DNA of 40,849 bases, taken from contig OMTX01000017.1 in NCBI GenBank assembly GCA_900314085.1, positions 1-40,849 of the forward strand, given 5' to 3'. The notes under the pieces are model-generated. The model was given only the letters and a program-made list of their open reading frames with translations, ran no database searches and had not been told where the DNA came from. Positions 33,213 to 40,849 of the stretch are shown here, in pieces. A program made the position numbers and the translations under genes. The stretch comes from an uncultured Lachnospiraceae bacterium. Lineage in GTDB: Bacteria; Bacillota; Clostridia; Lachnospirales; Lachnospiraceae. Every line of letters begins with the position of its first letter. Within the stretch, counting starts at the first letter, position 1.

Positions 33213-34121
33213 TCAGACGTTCAGATGTCTCTTGAGCGTCAACCGGCTGCCGACGTAACCGATGCCGACACCGAGAACCAGGGAGACCGGAAGGAGGACT
33301 CTGAAGACCGCCCCCACCGGAACAAAGGTCATCATGGAGGACAGGGCGGAAAAGCGCTCCGTCACGTAGACGATCAGACGGTGGTAGAGGAAGTAGATGA
33401 TGACCAGGGGGATGACCGAACCGATGAAGCCGATCATCACGCCCTCCACCACGAAGGGGGCCCGGACGAAGTTGTCCTTGGCACCGATCAGTTTCATGAT
33501 GGCGATCTCTTCCTTGCGGACGCTGATGCCCACCGTCACCGTATTCGATATCAGGAAAACGGAAACGCCAATCAGAATGGCAACAATGATCGTCGACACA
33601 AAGGTAATGAGATTGTTGAAGTCGGAAAGTGTCTTTGCCGTGGTCTCACTGCGGTGGACTTCCCGCACGCCATCGAGGCCTTCAAGGAAGGCCACCAGGG
33701 TGTCCTGCTGGGAAACGTCCTTCAGATAGATCTCGTAGTTCGCGCTATTGGCAAGGGGGTTGTCGTTGGCAAAGCCCTCGGCCGCATCCGGGCTGTCCGC
33801 GAAATATTCCTGCTGGAAATTCGCCCACGCTTCTTCCGCCGAGACAAACTTGTAGGAATCGACTTCCGGCCGCGTGGCAATCTCCTGGCCGATGGTGTCA
33901 ATCGTCGCCTGCGGAGTATTCTCGTCAAAGAAAACCGTAACGGCAACGCCTGTCTCAGCCGTCTGCACCATGGAGCGGAAGTTCACCCCGATGGAGTAGA
34001 AGACACCGAAGAGAAAGATACAGGCCGCCATCGTCGCGATGGAGGCAATGGAAAACATCTTGTTCCGCCAGATATTCCTCACGCCCTGCCGTACATTGTA
34101 GAAGAAGGTTCTCGGTTTCAT
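33213..34121 (-). CDS. ftsX: Cell division ABC transporter permease FtsX
   Basis: A 302-residue membrane protein with four transmembrane helices: one after a short N-terminal part (IASIATMAACIFLFGVF), a large extracytoplasmic domain (about 45-175), then three near the C-terminus. NIWRNKMFSIASI and the loop IAIMKLIGAKDNFVRAPFVVEG are typical of FtsX. With FtsE it activates peptidoglycan hydrolases at the cell surface, and the NlpC/P60 enzyme encoded about 2.3 kb upstream is a plausible partner. The start overlaps the ftsE stop by 4 nt. Confidence 0.95.
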   Translation of the reverse strand: MKPRTFFYNVRQGVRNIWRNKMFSIASIATMAACIFLFGVFYSIGVNFRSMVQTAETGVAVTVFFDENTPQATIDTIGQEIATRPEVDSYKFVSAEEAWANFQQEYFADSPDAAEGFANDNPLANSANYEIYLKDVSQQDTLVAFLEGLDGVREVHRSETTAKTLSDFNNLITFVSTIIVAILIGVSVFLISNTVTVGISVRKEEIAIMKLIGAKDNFVRAPFVVEGVMIGFIGSVIPLVIIYFLYHRLIVYVTERFSALSSMMTFVPVGAVFRVLLPVSLVLGVGIGYVGSRLTLKRHLNV

Positions 34122-34795
34122 GCTTCCTGATCCCCCTCTTCATCGCTGTATACGACACCGTTCTGTATCGTGATGACACGTTTGTTCATCATGCGGACAA
34201 TTTCCATATTGTGGGTAACGACAACAACCGTTGTCCCCCGCTTGTTGATTTCCTCCAGCAGCCGCATGATTTCCCAGGCGTTGTGATTGTCGAGGTTTCC
34301 TGTCGGCTCGTCAGCGAGCAGGATCTTCGGCTCGTTCACAAGAGCACGGGCAATGGCAACACGCTGCTGCTCGCCGCCGGAAAGCTGCTGGGGCAGGGCA
34401 CGATACTTGGCTGCCAGACCGACAAGGGAAAGGACCATGGGAACCTTTGTCTTGATGGCCTTCTTCGGCGCCTCTACAACCCGCATGGCGAAAGCGACGT
34501 TTTCATAAACATTCCGATCCGGAAGAAGGCGAAAATCCTGGAAGACGACGCCGATGTTGCGGCGGAAAAGGGGAACCTGCTTGTGGGAAATCTTCCCCAG
34601 GTCCTTGCCGTTGACGACAATCCTCCCGTGCGTTGGCTTCAGTTCCTTCAGAAGGAGCTTGATGATCGTGGACTTGCCGGAGCCGGATGCTCCGGTGATG
34701 AAGACGAATTCGCCGGGACGGATGTGCAGGCTCACGTCTGTAATAGCCACGACCTTTGCCTCGTAGGTTTTGCTGACGTGCTCAAGGCGTATCAT
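34118..34795 (-). CDS. ftsE: Cell division ATP-binding protein FtsE
   Basis: A 225-residue ABC ATPase. Walker A is GASGSGKST, the Q-loop is VFQDFRLL, the signature is [15 protein letters not shown], Walker B is [12 protein letters not shown] and the H-loop is VTHN. This is the standard FtsE pattern. It pairs with FtsX in the membrane. The gene begins one base after the stop of the regulator gene, so regulator, ftsE and ftsX form one operon with probable coupling. Confidence 0.96.
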   Translation of the reverse strand: MIRLEHVSKTYEAKVVAITDVSLHIRPGEFVFITGASGSGKSTIIKLLLKELKPTHGRIVVNGKDLGKISHKQVPLFRRNIGVVFQDFRLLPDRNVYENVAFAMRVVEAPKKAIKTKVPMVLSLVGLAAKYRALPQQLSGGEQQRVAIARALVNEPKILLADEPTGNLDNHNAWEIMRLLEEINKRGTTVVVVTHNMEIVRMMNKRVITIQNGVVYSDEEGDQEA

Positions 34796-34796
34796 A

Positions 34797-35891
34797 TCAG
34801 AAACTCTGGTCCTCCATGTATTTCATGTATTCGACGACCATCAGGGCAATCTTGAAGGTAATCGCATCATCGAAAACCCTGAGATCAAGCCCCGTCGTCC
34901 GCTGCAGCTTGTCAAGGCGGTAGACGAGGGTGTTCCGGTGAATATAGAGCTGCCGCGATGTTTCAGAGACATTCAGACTGTTCTCAAAAAATTTGTTGAT
35001 CGTTGTGATGGTTTCTTCGTCGAAGTCATCCGGAGACTTGTCTCCGAAGATCTCGCTGATGAACATCTTGCACAGGGGCAGAGGCAGCTGGTAGATCAGG
35101 CGGCCGATGCCGAGGACGGAATAGGCGATGATGTGCTTGTCGGAGAAGAAGATCTTCCCGACATCGAGGGCCATCATAGCTTCCTTGTAGGAACGGGACA
35201 CTTCCTTGATCTCGTCGACAACCGTTCCGTAGGCAACCCGGACGGGGTTCTCCTCCGTCACATAGCCTGCGAAGGCATCGATGACCGTCTGGGCTGTCCG
35301 CTCGATTTCCTCCCAGCCTCCGTCTGTGCCAAGATCTTTTACGATAATAATATTCTGCTCATCCACCGCCGTCACAAAGTCGCGGGCATTGGAACCGATG
35401 ACCGCCCGAACCTTGTCCAGCTCATCTCCGTTCTTCTCGAAGGGAAGTTCCACGACCATCGTCACCCGGCGGGCTTCAATGTCGACATGCAGTTTCTTGG
35501 ACCGGTTGTAAATGTCCACGAGCAGAAGGTTGTCGAGGATGAGATTCTTGATGAACTGATCCCTGTCAAAGCGCTCCCTGTACGCTACCACAAGCTGGGA
35601 CAGTTGAAAAGCCAGAATGCGGGTAAGCTGGATATTTTCACTCCCGTCACCGAGACCGAGGGCAATATAAGCGAGCTGGTCGCCGTCGTTCACCTTGATA
35701 TATTCGTTGCCCCCGATGATCATGCTGTCCGCAGACGAAGCCGCCACCTGCGCCGCATTGACCGAATACTCCGCAGCCCCGTCAAATGTAGCCGCCAATA
35801 CAGAGCCGTCATTGTCGAGGACGGCAAAATCCCCCTTGGAAATTTCTCCCAAACCGTCCACTGTTTTCTGCAGTACCTGATTTGAAATCAT
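34797..35891 (-). CDS. PucR/CdaR-like transcriptional regulator
   Basis: A 364-residue regulator starting MISNQVLQK (35891). The N-terminal part (about 1-130) resembles a sugar-diacid-recognition-type sensory domain, the middle has the GGDEF-like fold segment common in this family (VRVAYGTVVDEIKEVSRSYKEA), and the C-terminus (about 295-355) is the PucR-type helix-turn-helix with NVSETSRQLYIHRNTLVYRL. Such proteins usually activate genes for small-molecule use. Encoded immediately before ftsEX, it may control cell-division or wall-hydrolase genes. Its own promoter carries a candidate operator. The ligand is unknown. Confidence 0.85.
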   Translation of the reverse strand: MISNQVLQKTVDGLGEISKGDFAVLDNDGSVLAATFDGAAEYSVNAAQVAASSADSMIIGGNEYIKVNDGDQLAYIALGLGDGSENIQLTRILAFQLSQLVVAYRERFDRDQFIKNLILDNLLLVDIYNRSKKLHVDIEARRVTMVVELPFEKNGDELDKVRAVIGSNARDFVTAVDEQNIIIVKDLGTDGGWEEIERTAQTVIDAFAGYVTEENPVRVAYGTVVDEIKEVSRSYKEAMMALDVGKIFFSDKHIIAYSVLGIGRLIYQLPLPLCKMFISEIFGDKSPDDFDEETITTINKFFENSLNVSETSRQLYIHRNTLVYRLDKLQRTTGLDLRVFDDAITFKIALMVVEYMKYMEDQSF

Positions 35892-36393
35892 AACTCCCCC
35901 ACTCATTGTTTCTAGGCAAAACTTACAAATTTCGACCGTTCAAACTGTACAAAAATCACAGTCATAAACGTAGTTTAATACATTTTCACAAAAAAGCCAA
36001 TACGCAGCGCCACAAAAACTAGTAATAATTTTCCTCCATCGGTGGAAAGTCAAAATCGATTGAAATTCAAGTACCAATCCGGGAACAATGAAGAAATTGT
36101 GAACAAACGACAAAACTTCCGTTCGAAACAAAGGCGCGCTACATGTTCACATTGTCGATAATTCCGTCAACAAGTCGTTTCCGCCCCGTTTTTTGTCCGA
36201 CAATTGTTGATAACTTTTTCCTCATAGACGCAGCGTCCGTAAAATCAGGGCTTTCCTATTTTCAGCACATTTCACAAACCGCATTGCGGATAGAAAAAGT
36301 CAAACTATTCGGACATTGAATGCTGCCGGAAGCAGCCATCCATGGCAGGAAGATTCCGCCTGCCGCCTGCGAAAAAAAGAAACACCGCTATTC
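35892..36393. other. Long AT-rich intergenic region without a gene
   Basis: About 500 bp between the regulator gene and the NlpC/P60 terminator contain no supported coding sequence. It is visibly richer in AT than its surroundings, has many TTGTGA/TCACAA-like words and two near-DnaA-box sequences (36153-36161 and 36205-36213, minus strand). The only promoter candidate is at 36025-36053. Confidence 0.5.
36025..36053 (-). promoter_or_regulatory. Candidate promoter and operator of the regulator-ftsEX operon
   Basis: TTGACT (36053-36048) and AATTAT (36030-36025) are 17 bp apart on the minus strand. The spacer is almost exactly a 19-bp interrupted palindrome (36030-36048, TTTCC.CC / GG.GGAAA). 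A protein bound there would sit between -35 and -10. The -10 is only 4/6, so the promoter may need activation. Confidence 0.45.
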
Positions 36394-36430
36394 AAAAAAA
36401 GGAGCCCGCAGCAACTGTGCTACGGGCTCC
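36394..36430 (-). terminator. Intrinsic terminator after the NlpC/P60 gene
   Basis: GGAGCCCG and a further 4 bp pair across a 4-nt loop (one mismatch), followed by seven T residues on the minus strand (36400-36394). Confidence 0.92.
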
Positions 36431-36457
36431 CCGTCAGATCTCAAAGCATTCCGGCAA

Positions 36458-37735
36458 TCAGAAGATTCGGCGTACTGCCAGAATCCGTCCACTGGAGCCG
36501 ACATTTGACACAACAATTCCTGTCCGTCTGGACTGGGCATGGACAATCTGTCCGTTGCCCGCATAGATAGCCACATGGCCGGAGTAGCAGACGATATCGC
36601 CCGGCTGCATCTCATCCACACTGACGCCGCAGCCGACGCTCCGGTCTGCCCGGGAAGAGTGGGGAAGAGATACCCCGAACTGCTGATATACGCTCATGAC
36701 GAAGCCGGAGCAGTCAGCTCCGTTCGTCAGGGATGTTCCGCCATATACATAAGGATTGCCGACGAACTGGGTTGCATAAGCGACAACTGCGCTTCCGCCG
36801 GACCCCGAAGGAGCCGAATAGGACTTGCTGCCTGAAGAAGACGAACTCTTCTTGGATGACTTCTTCTTTGCAGCAGCTGCTGCAGCACGGGCGGCCTGCT
36901 CTTTCTCGGCCTTCTCAGCTGCAAGGCGGGCCTGCTCTTCCGCTACAGTCTCTGCGTATTTGTACTCCGTAGAAAGAGTGACATAATCGGCAGAAACGTA
37001 TGCCTCGCCATCCTCATAGGAAATCTTGATCCAGCCCTGGTCCTTCATGGACTCATCAATGACCAGCAGGTCATCGCCGCCCGGTACAAGGCCGGCGCAG
37101 GCAGCGTCCGACGAAGGCTCCTTGCGGACATACAGGGTTTCTGTCGTAACGGTAGCCAGCCGCGTTCCAACAGAACGGGCAAGCGCCTCATCGCCGACAA
37201 CGACAAATTCACTCTTCACATAGCCGGTGCAGTTGCCGGAAGTGATTTTGTACCAGTCGCCTTCTGTCGCATCGACTGTCGCCGCACAATTGTTGTACAG
37301 TTTGCCGACGACTTCGGAATCCTCCGAAGCGGCTGCCCGGACATTGACATAGGACGTAACCTGGGAAACTGCGATATTGGCAAACTCACTGACGGGAGCG
37401 GCTGTCTCCTGGGCAGTAGCTGCCTCTTCTGTTTCTTCAGCGGCTTCTGCGGCAACGGCGGTAGTATCTGCTGTCGTAGCCGTCGCAACGGCCTGGGTAT
37501 TCGCGCTCGCAACCATCTTTGCAAGAATGGCATTGACGCCGGCAACGGTTGAACAGGAAGATGCAGTACTCTCGTTCTTGGAAGCACTCTCTTCTGATGT
37601 CTCGACCTTTGCCGTGGAAAGAACGGCGGATGCGCCTGCGAGAGGAGCGGCTGTGCCTGTAAGGGCTGCTGCTCCTGCCATAAGGCCGGCAGCCAGTGTG
37701 TAAGAAACCTTCTGTACTCTCTTGTTTCGATTCAT
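36458..37735 (-). CDS. Secreted NlpC/P60 peptidoglycan hydrolase with SH3 domains
   Basis: A 425-residue exported protein: signal peptide (about 1-35), a Ser/Thr/Ala/Glu-rich linker, two bacterial SH3 domains (about 120-175 with SYVNVRAAASEDSEVVGKL, and 190-255 with LYVRKEPSSDAA), an Ala/Lys coiled region and a Ser/Gly linker (about 265-310), and a C-terminal NlpC/P60 domain. The catalytic triad is Cys342 (ADCSGF), His387 (SGHVAIY) and His399 (IVHAQS). It should cut D-gamma-glutamyl peptide bonds in the cell wall and may be controlled by FtsEX. It is monocistronic, with a strong promoter and a long structured leader. Confidence 0.95.
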   Translation of the reverse strand: MNRNKRVQKVSYTLAAGLMAGAAALTGTAAPLAGASAVLSTAKVETSEESASKNESTASSCSTVAGVNAILAKMVASANTQAVATATTADTTAVAAEAAEETEEAATAQETAAPVSEFANIAVSQVTSYVNVRAAASEDSEVVGKLYNNCAATVDATEGDWYKITSGNCTGYVKSEFVVVGDEALARSVGTRLATVTTETLYVRKEPSSDAACAGLVPGGDDLLVIDESMKDQGWIKISYEDGEAYVSADYVTLSTEYKYAETVAEEQARLAAEKAEKEQAARAAAAAAKKKSSKKSSSSSGSKSYSAPSGSGGSAVVAYATQFVGNPYVYGGTSLTNGADCSGFVMSVYQQFGVSLPHSSRADRSVGCGVSVDEMQPGDIVCYSGHVAIYAGNGQIVHAQSRRTGIVVSNVGSSGRILAVRRIF

Positions 37736-37908
37736 AGGTGAAATAGCGACCCCCTTGGTGAGCGCTCCGTCCCTCCCCCAAGGACCCTATCCGGACGGAG
37801 AATGCCTTTGTTTTCAACCATTCAGTAGCACAAGCACGGATTTCTTCGAAGCCCTCACTTTTGTGCTGAATATTTTTGATTTGTTACAAAAGCATTAACA
37901 ACTATTGC
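37736..37908 (-). promoter_or_regulatory. Structured leader RNA of the NlpC/P60 gene, possible riboswitch
   Basis: The roughly 170-nt leader holds two structures. First, a long stem from ATTCAGCACAA pairing with TTGTG and CTGAAT, with a 3-nt bulge. Second, an 8-bp hairpin, 37793-37800 with 37765-37772, whose 20-nt loop contains CCTTGG (37783-37778). That loop can pair with CCAAGG at 37758-37753, which overlaps the Shine-Dalgarno-like AAGGGGGT (37756-37749). The pseudoknot would hide the ribosome site. I could not match it to a riboswitch class I know. Confidence 0.55.
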
Positions 37909-37914
37909 TGAATT

Positions 37915-37943
37915 ATAATAGCAACCTGCCCCCCGCTTGTCAA
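37915..37943 (-). promoter_or_regulatory. Sigma-A promoter of the NlpC/P60 gene
   Basis: TTGACA (37943-37938) and TATTAT (37920-37915) are separated by exactly 17 bp on the minus strand; a second -10 option (TATAAT) begins 3 bp later. Confidence 0.9.
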
Positions 37944-38084
37944 CCCGTGAAGACAGATGAAGGCTGCCAACCGGCCGAAATCGGTACGCAATGCGGGCAA
38001 AAAGTTGCAAAATTCCGAAATGTTCTTAAAAAAATACATTTCAGCTGCAACATTCCGAAAAATTTTGTCGATGGCAGACAGACG

Positions 38085-38109
38085 AAAAGCCCCGCAAAAG
38101 AGGCGGGGC
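38085..38109 (-). terminator. Terminator after the DUF4422 gene
   Basis: GCCCCGC (38109-38103) pairs with GCGGGGC (38095-38089) and is followed by TTTT on the minus strand, 12 nt after the stop codon. The 140 bp beyond it, up to the NlpC promoter, hold nothing recognisable. Confidence 0.85.
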
Positions 38110-38120
38110 ATTAAAAAGAG

Positions 38121-39254
38121 CTACCGCACGAGAAGCGTTGCGTGGGATCTGTTCCACGAATGCTTGTCCGACATGAAATAGACCGTCTCGAGGATTTCCG
38201 CCGCTTTTTCGAGGTAGCAATACTGCTCTTCCGGCTTCTTCGTTCCGATCCCGTTCTGGGCGGCCTTCAGCACCGGGAAGAGCCACCCGCAGTAATCGTC
38301 GATGACCTCGCGGCGGCCGACAAAGACATTGTAATTGTAGATGTACTGATTGGAAAGGATCCGCGCTGCTTCCTCTTCGTAATCGGGATGAACGGAAAGC
38401 AGGGCCTTCTTCACCTCGAGCCAGTCACTGACGACCATCTTTCCGGCTGCGTGATTTTCCGCATTGGGAAGGGAAATCATCGGGTAGGGCAGGATGACGT
38501 CCGTCTGCCGGAGGAGCAGGAGCGTCAGTTCCGCCTTCTTCACCTCGAGCATCCGCCGCCGCTGGGCCAAACCGACAATCTCCGTCTCCGCAGGCAGATT
38601 TTTCCACATCCAGTAGAGGGCAGTCAGCATCCCGTAATTTTTGTTCAGGAAGGAAATATTTTCGCCCTTGTTGTCATAGATGACGTTTCCGCTATCCACC
38701 CCGTCAGGGCCGACGCCAAGCTTTCTCTTCGCAACTGCCGCCCCGGTCTGCACCCGCCTCAGCCACGGACCGGAGTGAAAGATGATTGCATCCGACTCGT
38801 CGCTCTCATTGTGGCAGGAAGCGATGAAGGCCTTTTCGGCCAGTTCGTCGTCCGAGGGAATACTCTTGACGGAGGGGAAGACATGGAGAGCCTCGTAATA
38901 GCGCTTCATCATCTTGCCGAAGGAATCGGGCTCAACCTTCATATATTCCGTATAGCCGTTGTCGCGGAGCATTGTTGCGACAGCCGTCTGCTCCCTGTCC
39001 GGCACCGCGATATAGACGACCGGGTCCTTGCCCGTGCCGCCTGCAGGGTCCGCCGTGAAGGCCAGCATCCCGTCCTTCTTGAACTTGAAAAATTCCTCCG
39101 CGGAAAGCACCGGAAGTCCGTCGACACTGGCCGGGTTGGCAGCCTTGTCCGTCACGACAAAGTAAGAAACGGTAATGTCCGCTTCCGTCAGCGACCGCTT
39201 GACTGAAACCGCCTTTTCGCCGGCTCCGTATACAACTGCCTGCTGTTTTGCCAT
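38121..39254 (-). CDS. DUF4422-like glycan-synthesis protein
   Basis: A 377-residue protein. Residues 1-120 look Rossmann-like (AVVYGAGEKAVSVKRSL, VVYIAVPDRE). The rest follows the DUF4422 order: SCHNES near 148, GDNIS-like KGENISFLNKNYGMLTALYWMWKNL, the IVGLAQRRRML equivalent of the family GLCHYRRYF, DVILPYPM, VHPDYEEEA and NVFVGRREVIDDYCGWLFPVL. DUF4422 proteins are thought to be glycosyltransferases of capsule or surface-glycan synthesis. This one lies about 23 kb from the exporter cluster and seems to be expressed alone. Donor and acceptor are unknown. Confidence 0.75.
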   Translation of the reverse strand: MAKQQAVVYGAGEKAVSVKRSLTEADITVSYFVVTDKAANPASVDGLPVLSAEEFFKFKKDGMLAFTADPAGGTGKDPVVYIAVPDREQTAVATMLRDNGYTEYMKVEPDSFGKMMKRYYEALHVFPSVKSIPSDDELAEKAFIASCHNESDESDAIIFHSGPWLRRVQTGAAVAKRKLGVGPDGVDSGNVIYDNKGENISFLNKNYGMLTALYWMWKNLPAETEIVGLAQRRRMLEVKKAELTLLLLRQTDVILPYPMISLPNAENHAAGKMVVSDWLEVKKALLSVHPDYEEEAARILSNQYIYNYNVFVGRREVIDDYCGWLFPVLKAAQNGIGTKKPEEQYCYLEKAAEILETVYFMSDKHSWNRSHATLLVR

Positions 39255-39329
39255 ATCCAGCTCCTTCCGGATTGATTCATATGACTAATATTAAGCGCTT
39301 TCTTTCCCGCCACCTTGCGGCGGATTGGC

Positions 39330-40352
39330 TCACTGCACGCCATTCAAATACGCAGAAATTGACGTCACTGCATTGGCTCCATCCGCGCAGGCCGTGATGA
39401 CCTGACGCAAAGCCTTCGTCCTTACATCGCCTGCGGCAAAGATGCCGGGAATGCTTGTCACACCGTCCTCTCCGGCAGCGATGTAGCCGGCTGCGTTCCG
39501 GTCCGGCAGTCCGTCGATTCCCTCGAGATTCGGCTGTATGCCGACAGCCATGAAGACGCCCTTGACAGGAAGAACCGAATCCTCACCGCTCTTTACATTG
39601 TGCAGGGACAGGGATTCGACGGCAAACTTTCCCGTCACTTCCGTCACGACCGTATCATAAATAATATGAATCTTTTCATTTGAAAAGACCTGCTCCTGCA
39701 GAGCTCTGACGCCGCGAAATTCGTCCCGCCGGTGGATCAGGTACACTTCCGATGCAAAACGGGAAAGGAAGATAGCGTCTTCAAGCGCCACGTCCCCGCC
39801 GCCGACGACCGCTACCGCCTTGTTCCGGAAGAAGGCCCCGTCGCAGGTCGCGCAGTAGGAAACCCCGCTGCCCGTAAGAGAGCTCTCACCGGGAACTCCA
39901 AGCTTCCGGTGGTCCGCCCCCGTCGCAATGACGACCGTCTTCGTCTCATAGGTCTCTTTTTCGGTGACGACGCGCTTCAGGGAAACAGCCCCACTGCCGA
40001 CGGCTGCCTCATAAGCGGAAGCCGGTTCTGCTTCGGATTCCGACGCGCCTGCTGCCGCAGCAGTCTCTGCAGACACCTTTTGTCCACTGTCTTCAATAGA
40101 AGAAACGCGGGCCGTGACAAATTCCGCGCCGAGGGCTTTTGCATGCTCTTCGAATTTTTCCCCAAGCTCAGCGCCACCGATCCCGTTGAGTCCGGGGTAG
40201 TTTGCCACCTCGTAGGTCGTGGCGATCTGACCGCCGCCCATGGGATTGTCAGAAAGCACCAGAGTTTTGAAGCCGGCACGCACTGCGTATATTGCCGCCG
40301 TAAGCCCCGCCGGCCCGTTTCCGATGATGATTGTATCGTAGATTTCTGCCAT
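39330..40352 (-). CDS. trxB: Thioredoxin reductase with an internal insertion
   Basis: NADPH-dependent flavoenzyme that reduces thioredoxin. The FAD motif GNGPAGLTAAIYA is at residues 11-23, the redox site CATC has Cys167 and Cys170, the NADPH motif GGGDVALEDA is near 184-193, and FAAGDVRTKALRQV closes the FAD domain. At 340 residues it is about 25-30 longer than usual because of an Ala/Glu/Ser-rich insertion (about 90-123) between FAD-domain strands. AGGAG precedes the ATG by about 9 nt. It works with TrxA encoded at 22640-22951. Confidence 0.95.
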   Translation of the reverse strand: MAEIYDTIIIGNGPAGLTAAIYAVRAGFKTLVLSDNPMGGGQIATTYEVANYPGLNGIGGAELGEKFEEHAKALGAEFVTARVSSIEDSGQKVSAETAAAAGASESEAEPASAYEAAVGSGAVSLKRVVTEKETYETKTVVIATGADHRKLGVPGESSLTGSGVSYCATCDGAFFRNKAVAVVGGGDVALEDAIFLSRFASEVYLIHRRDEFRGVRALQEQVFSNEKIHIIYDTVVTEVTGKFAVESLSLHNVKSGEDSVLPVKGVFMAVGIQPNLEGIDGLPDRNAAGYIAAGEDGVTSIPGIFAAGDVRTKALRQVITACADGANAVTSISAYLNGVQ

Positions 40353-40451
40353 ATTTCCCGTTCTCCTTTCCCTCCAACTATCCGGGAAAGGTCATTCTCA
40401 CCGGTTCGAAAGAAATTTTCCGTTGCGGAAGCAACTTCTGCTGCCTGCCCA

Positions 40452-40481
40452 AGTATACAATAAATAGTACCGCGTTCACAA
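40452..40481 (-). promoter_or_regulatory. Promoter of trxB
   Basis: TTGTGA (40481-40476) and TATACT (40457-40452) are separated by 18 bp on the minus strand, about 100 bp before the trxB start. It is back-to-back with the yjfB promoter. Confidence 0.7.
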
Positions 40482-40501
40482 TATCTTCCCATATCTTTTA
40501 C

Positions 40502-40530
40502 TTGAAATACCGTCCGCCCCGTGCCATAAT
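40502..40530 (+). promoter_or_regulatory. Promoter of yjfB
   Basis: TTGAAA (40502-40507) and CATAAT (40525-40530) are separated by exactly 17 bp, 52 bp before the start codon. Confidence 0.65.
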
Positions 40531-40582
40531 GCGGGTAAGAAGACGTATCAGTACCCGTCTTTTCGAATTGGAGGTGAAGCCC

Positions 40583-40780
40583 ATGAATCTTGCAGGCGTA
40601 TCGATGAGCGCTTCCGGTCTCACGACCAGCAGCACCCAGAATTCAGTCGGCGTGGCAATGCTGGGAAAGTCCCTGGCTGCTGACCAGCAGATGGCAGCAA
40701 GCACAGTCGGCATGATTGCACAGGCACCGGCTCCCTCACTCGATCCCAATGTCGGCCAGCATTTCGACGCATCTGTGTGA
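40583..40780 (+). CDS. yjfB: YjfB family small protein (putative motility protein)
   Basis: A 65-residue protein with GGAGG 8 nt before the ATG. The start MNLAGVSMSAS, a central VGVAMLGKSLAADQQMAA amphipathic helix and the end DPNVGQHFDASV match the YjfB family (PF14070), short proteins linked to motility in Firmicutes by co-occurrence. The frame is open further upstream, but only this start has a ribosome site. Function is unknown; it hints that the host is flagellated. Confidence 0.85.
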   Translation: MNLAGVSMSASGLTTSSTQNSVGVAMLGKSLAADQQMAASTVGMIAQAPAPSLDPNVGQHFDASV

Positions 40781-40824
40781 GCCCACGCAGATTTCGGATC
40801 GGATGAAAACACTACAGATGAAAA

Positions 40825-40849
40825 GCCCCGCGGCGCGCAGCGCCGCGGG
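40825..40849. terminator. Strong hairpin at the right edge, probable terminator
   Basis: CCCGCGGCG and CGCCGCGGG form a 9-bp stem that may extend past the window edge. On the minus strand TTTT follows, so it can end a gene lying beyond the window; it may also end yjfB in the plus direction. Confidence 0.65.

Noticed and set aside
35892..36393. Replication origin
   Set aside because: Only two imperfect DnaA boxes are present, with no dnaA, dnaN or rnpA/rpmH genes nearby.
36316..36570. Small plus-strand frame near the NlpC/P60 terminator
   Set aside because: It spans a terminator and the 3' end of the NlpC/P60 gene, has no ribosome site and no recognisable domain.
37736..37908. ydaO (c-di-AMP) riboswitch
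   Set aside because: Gene context fits, but I could not find the conserved GGGGAACC, GGGGTGAAT and CCGAATCCGTC blocks. It is kept only as an unassigned structured leader.

Overview
The window looks like chromosomal DNA of a moderately GC-rich Clostridia bacterium, most likely Lachnospiraceae. The evidence is protein-level resemblance (in-frame RF2, NlpC/P60 with SH3 repeats, YjfB, a standalone DAK C-terminal domain), strong AGGAGG-type ribosome sites and sigma-A promoters. The genus cannot be fixed by reading alone. 35 coding regions are supported, one of them partial; all but two (crt, yjfB) lie on the minus strand. No rRNA, tRNA, insertion sequence, prophage or convincing CRISPR array was seen.

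Layout, left to right. 1-76: the first codons of a probable ftsH. 257-3833: nadC, nadB, nadA (de novo NAD). 3848-6410: an aminotransferase between two histidine phosphatases, tightly packed. 6466-14647: a surface-glycan block with an ABC exporter (Wzt/Wzm type), two large GT2 glycosyltransferases and a methyltransferase-like/kinase-like fusion. 14715-22406: an exosortase G (XrtG) locus. 22640-26194: trxA, an esterase, hypA, a DAK-like domain, a 53-bp phased repeat array and a membrane protein. 26487-27293: crotonase (+). 27372-31605: lysC, hom, an ACT/HTH protein and prfB. 31875-35891: a C-terminal processing protease, ftsX, ftsE and a PucR/CdaR-like regulator. 36458-40352: an NlpC/P60 hydrolase with a structured leader, a DUF4422 protein and trxB. 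40583-40780: yjfB (+).

The centrepiece is the XrtG locus. In transcription order it encodes: a secreted protein with three tandem DGN..DW repeats and a C-terminal SSGP/membrane/basic sorting tail; a five- to six-helix exosortase with the Cys-Arg-His triad; a processive-type GT2 glycosyltransferase; a two-helix protein with a cytoplasmic 6-pyruvoyl-tetrahydropterin-synthase-like domain; and a large GT-C-like membrane protein. These genes overlap by 4, 26, 4 and 8 nt and follow one strong promoter at 22449-22477. The same strand continues with no strong terminator into the glycan exporter block. My working model is an exosortase that processes a surface protein and couples it to a lipid-linked or exported glycan made by the neighbouring genes. 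XrtG families are known from bioinformatics, but their chemistry, the role of the PTPS-like domain and the link to a Wzm/Wzt exporter are, to my knowledge, not established.

Two non-coding structures stand out. One is a leader upstream of the NlpC/P60 gene whose hairpin loop can pair with the Shine-Dalgarno region. The other is a 53-bp exactly phased array of six units, each with a conserved 18-bp head and a partly variable tail.
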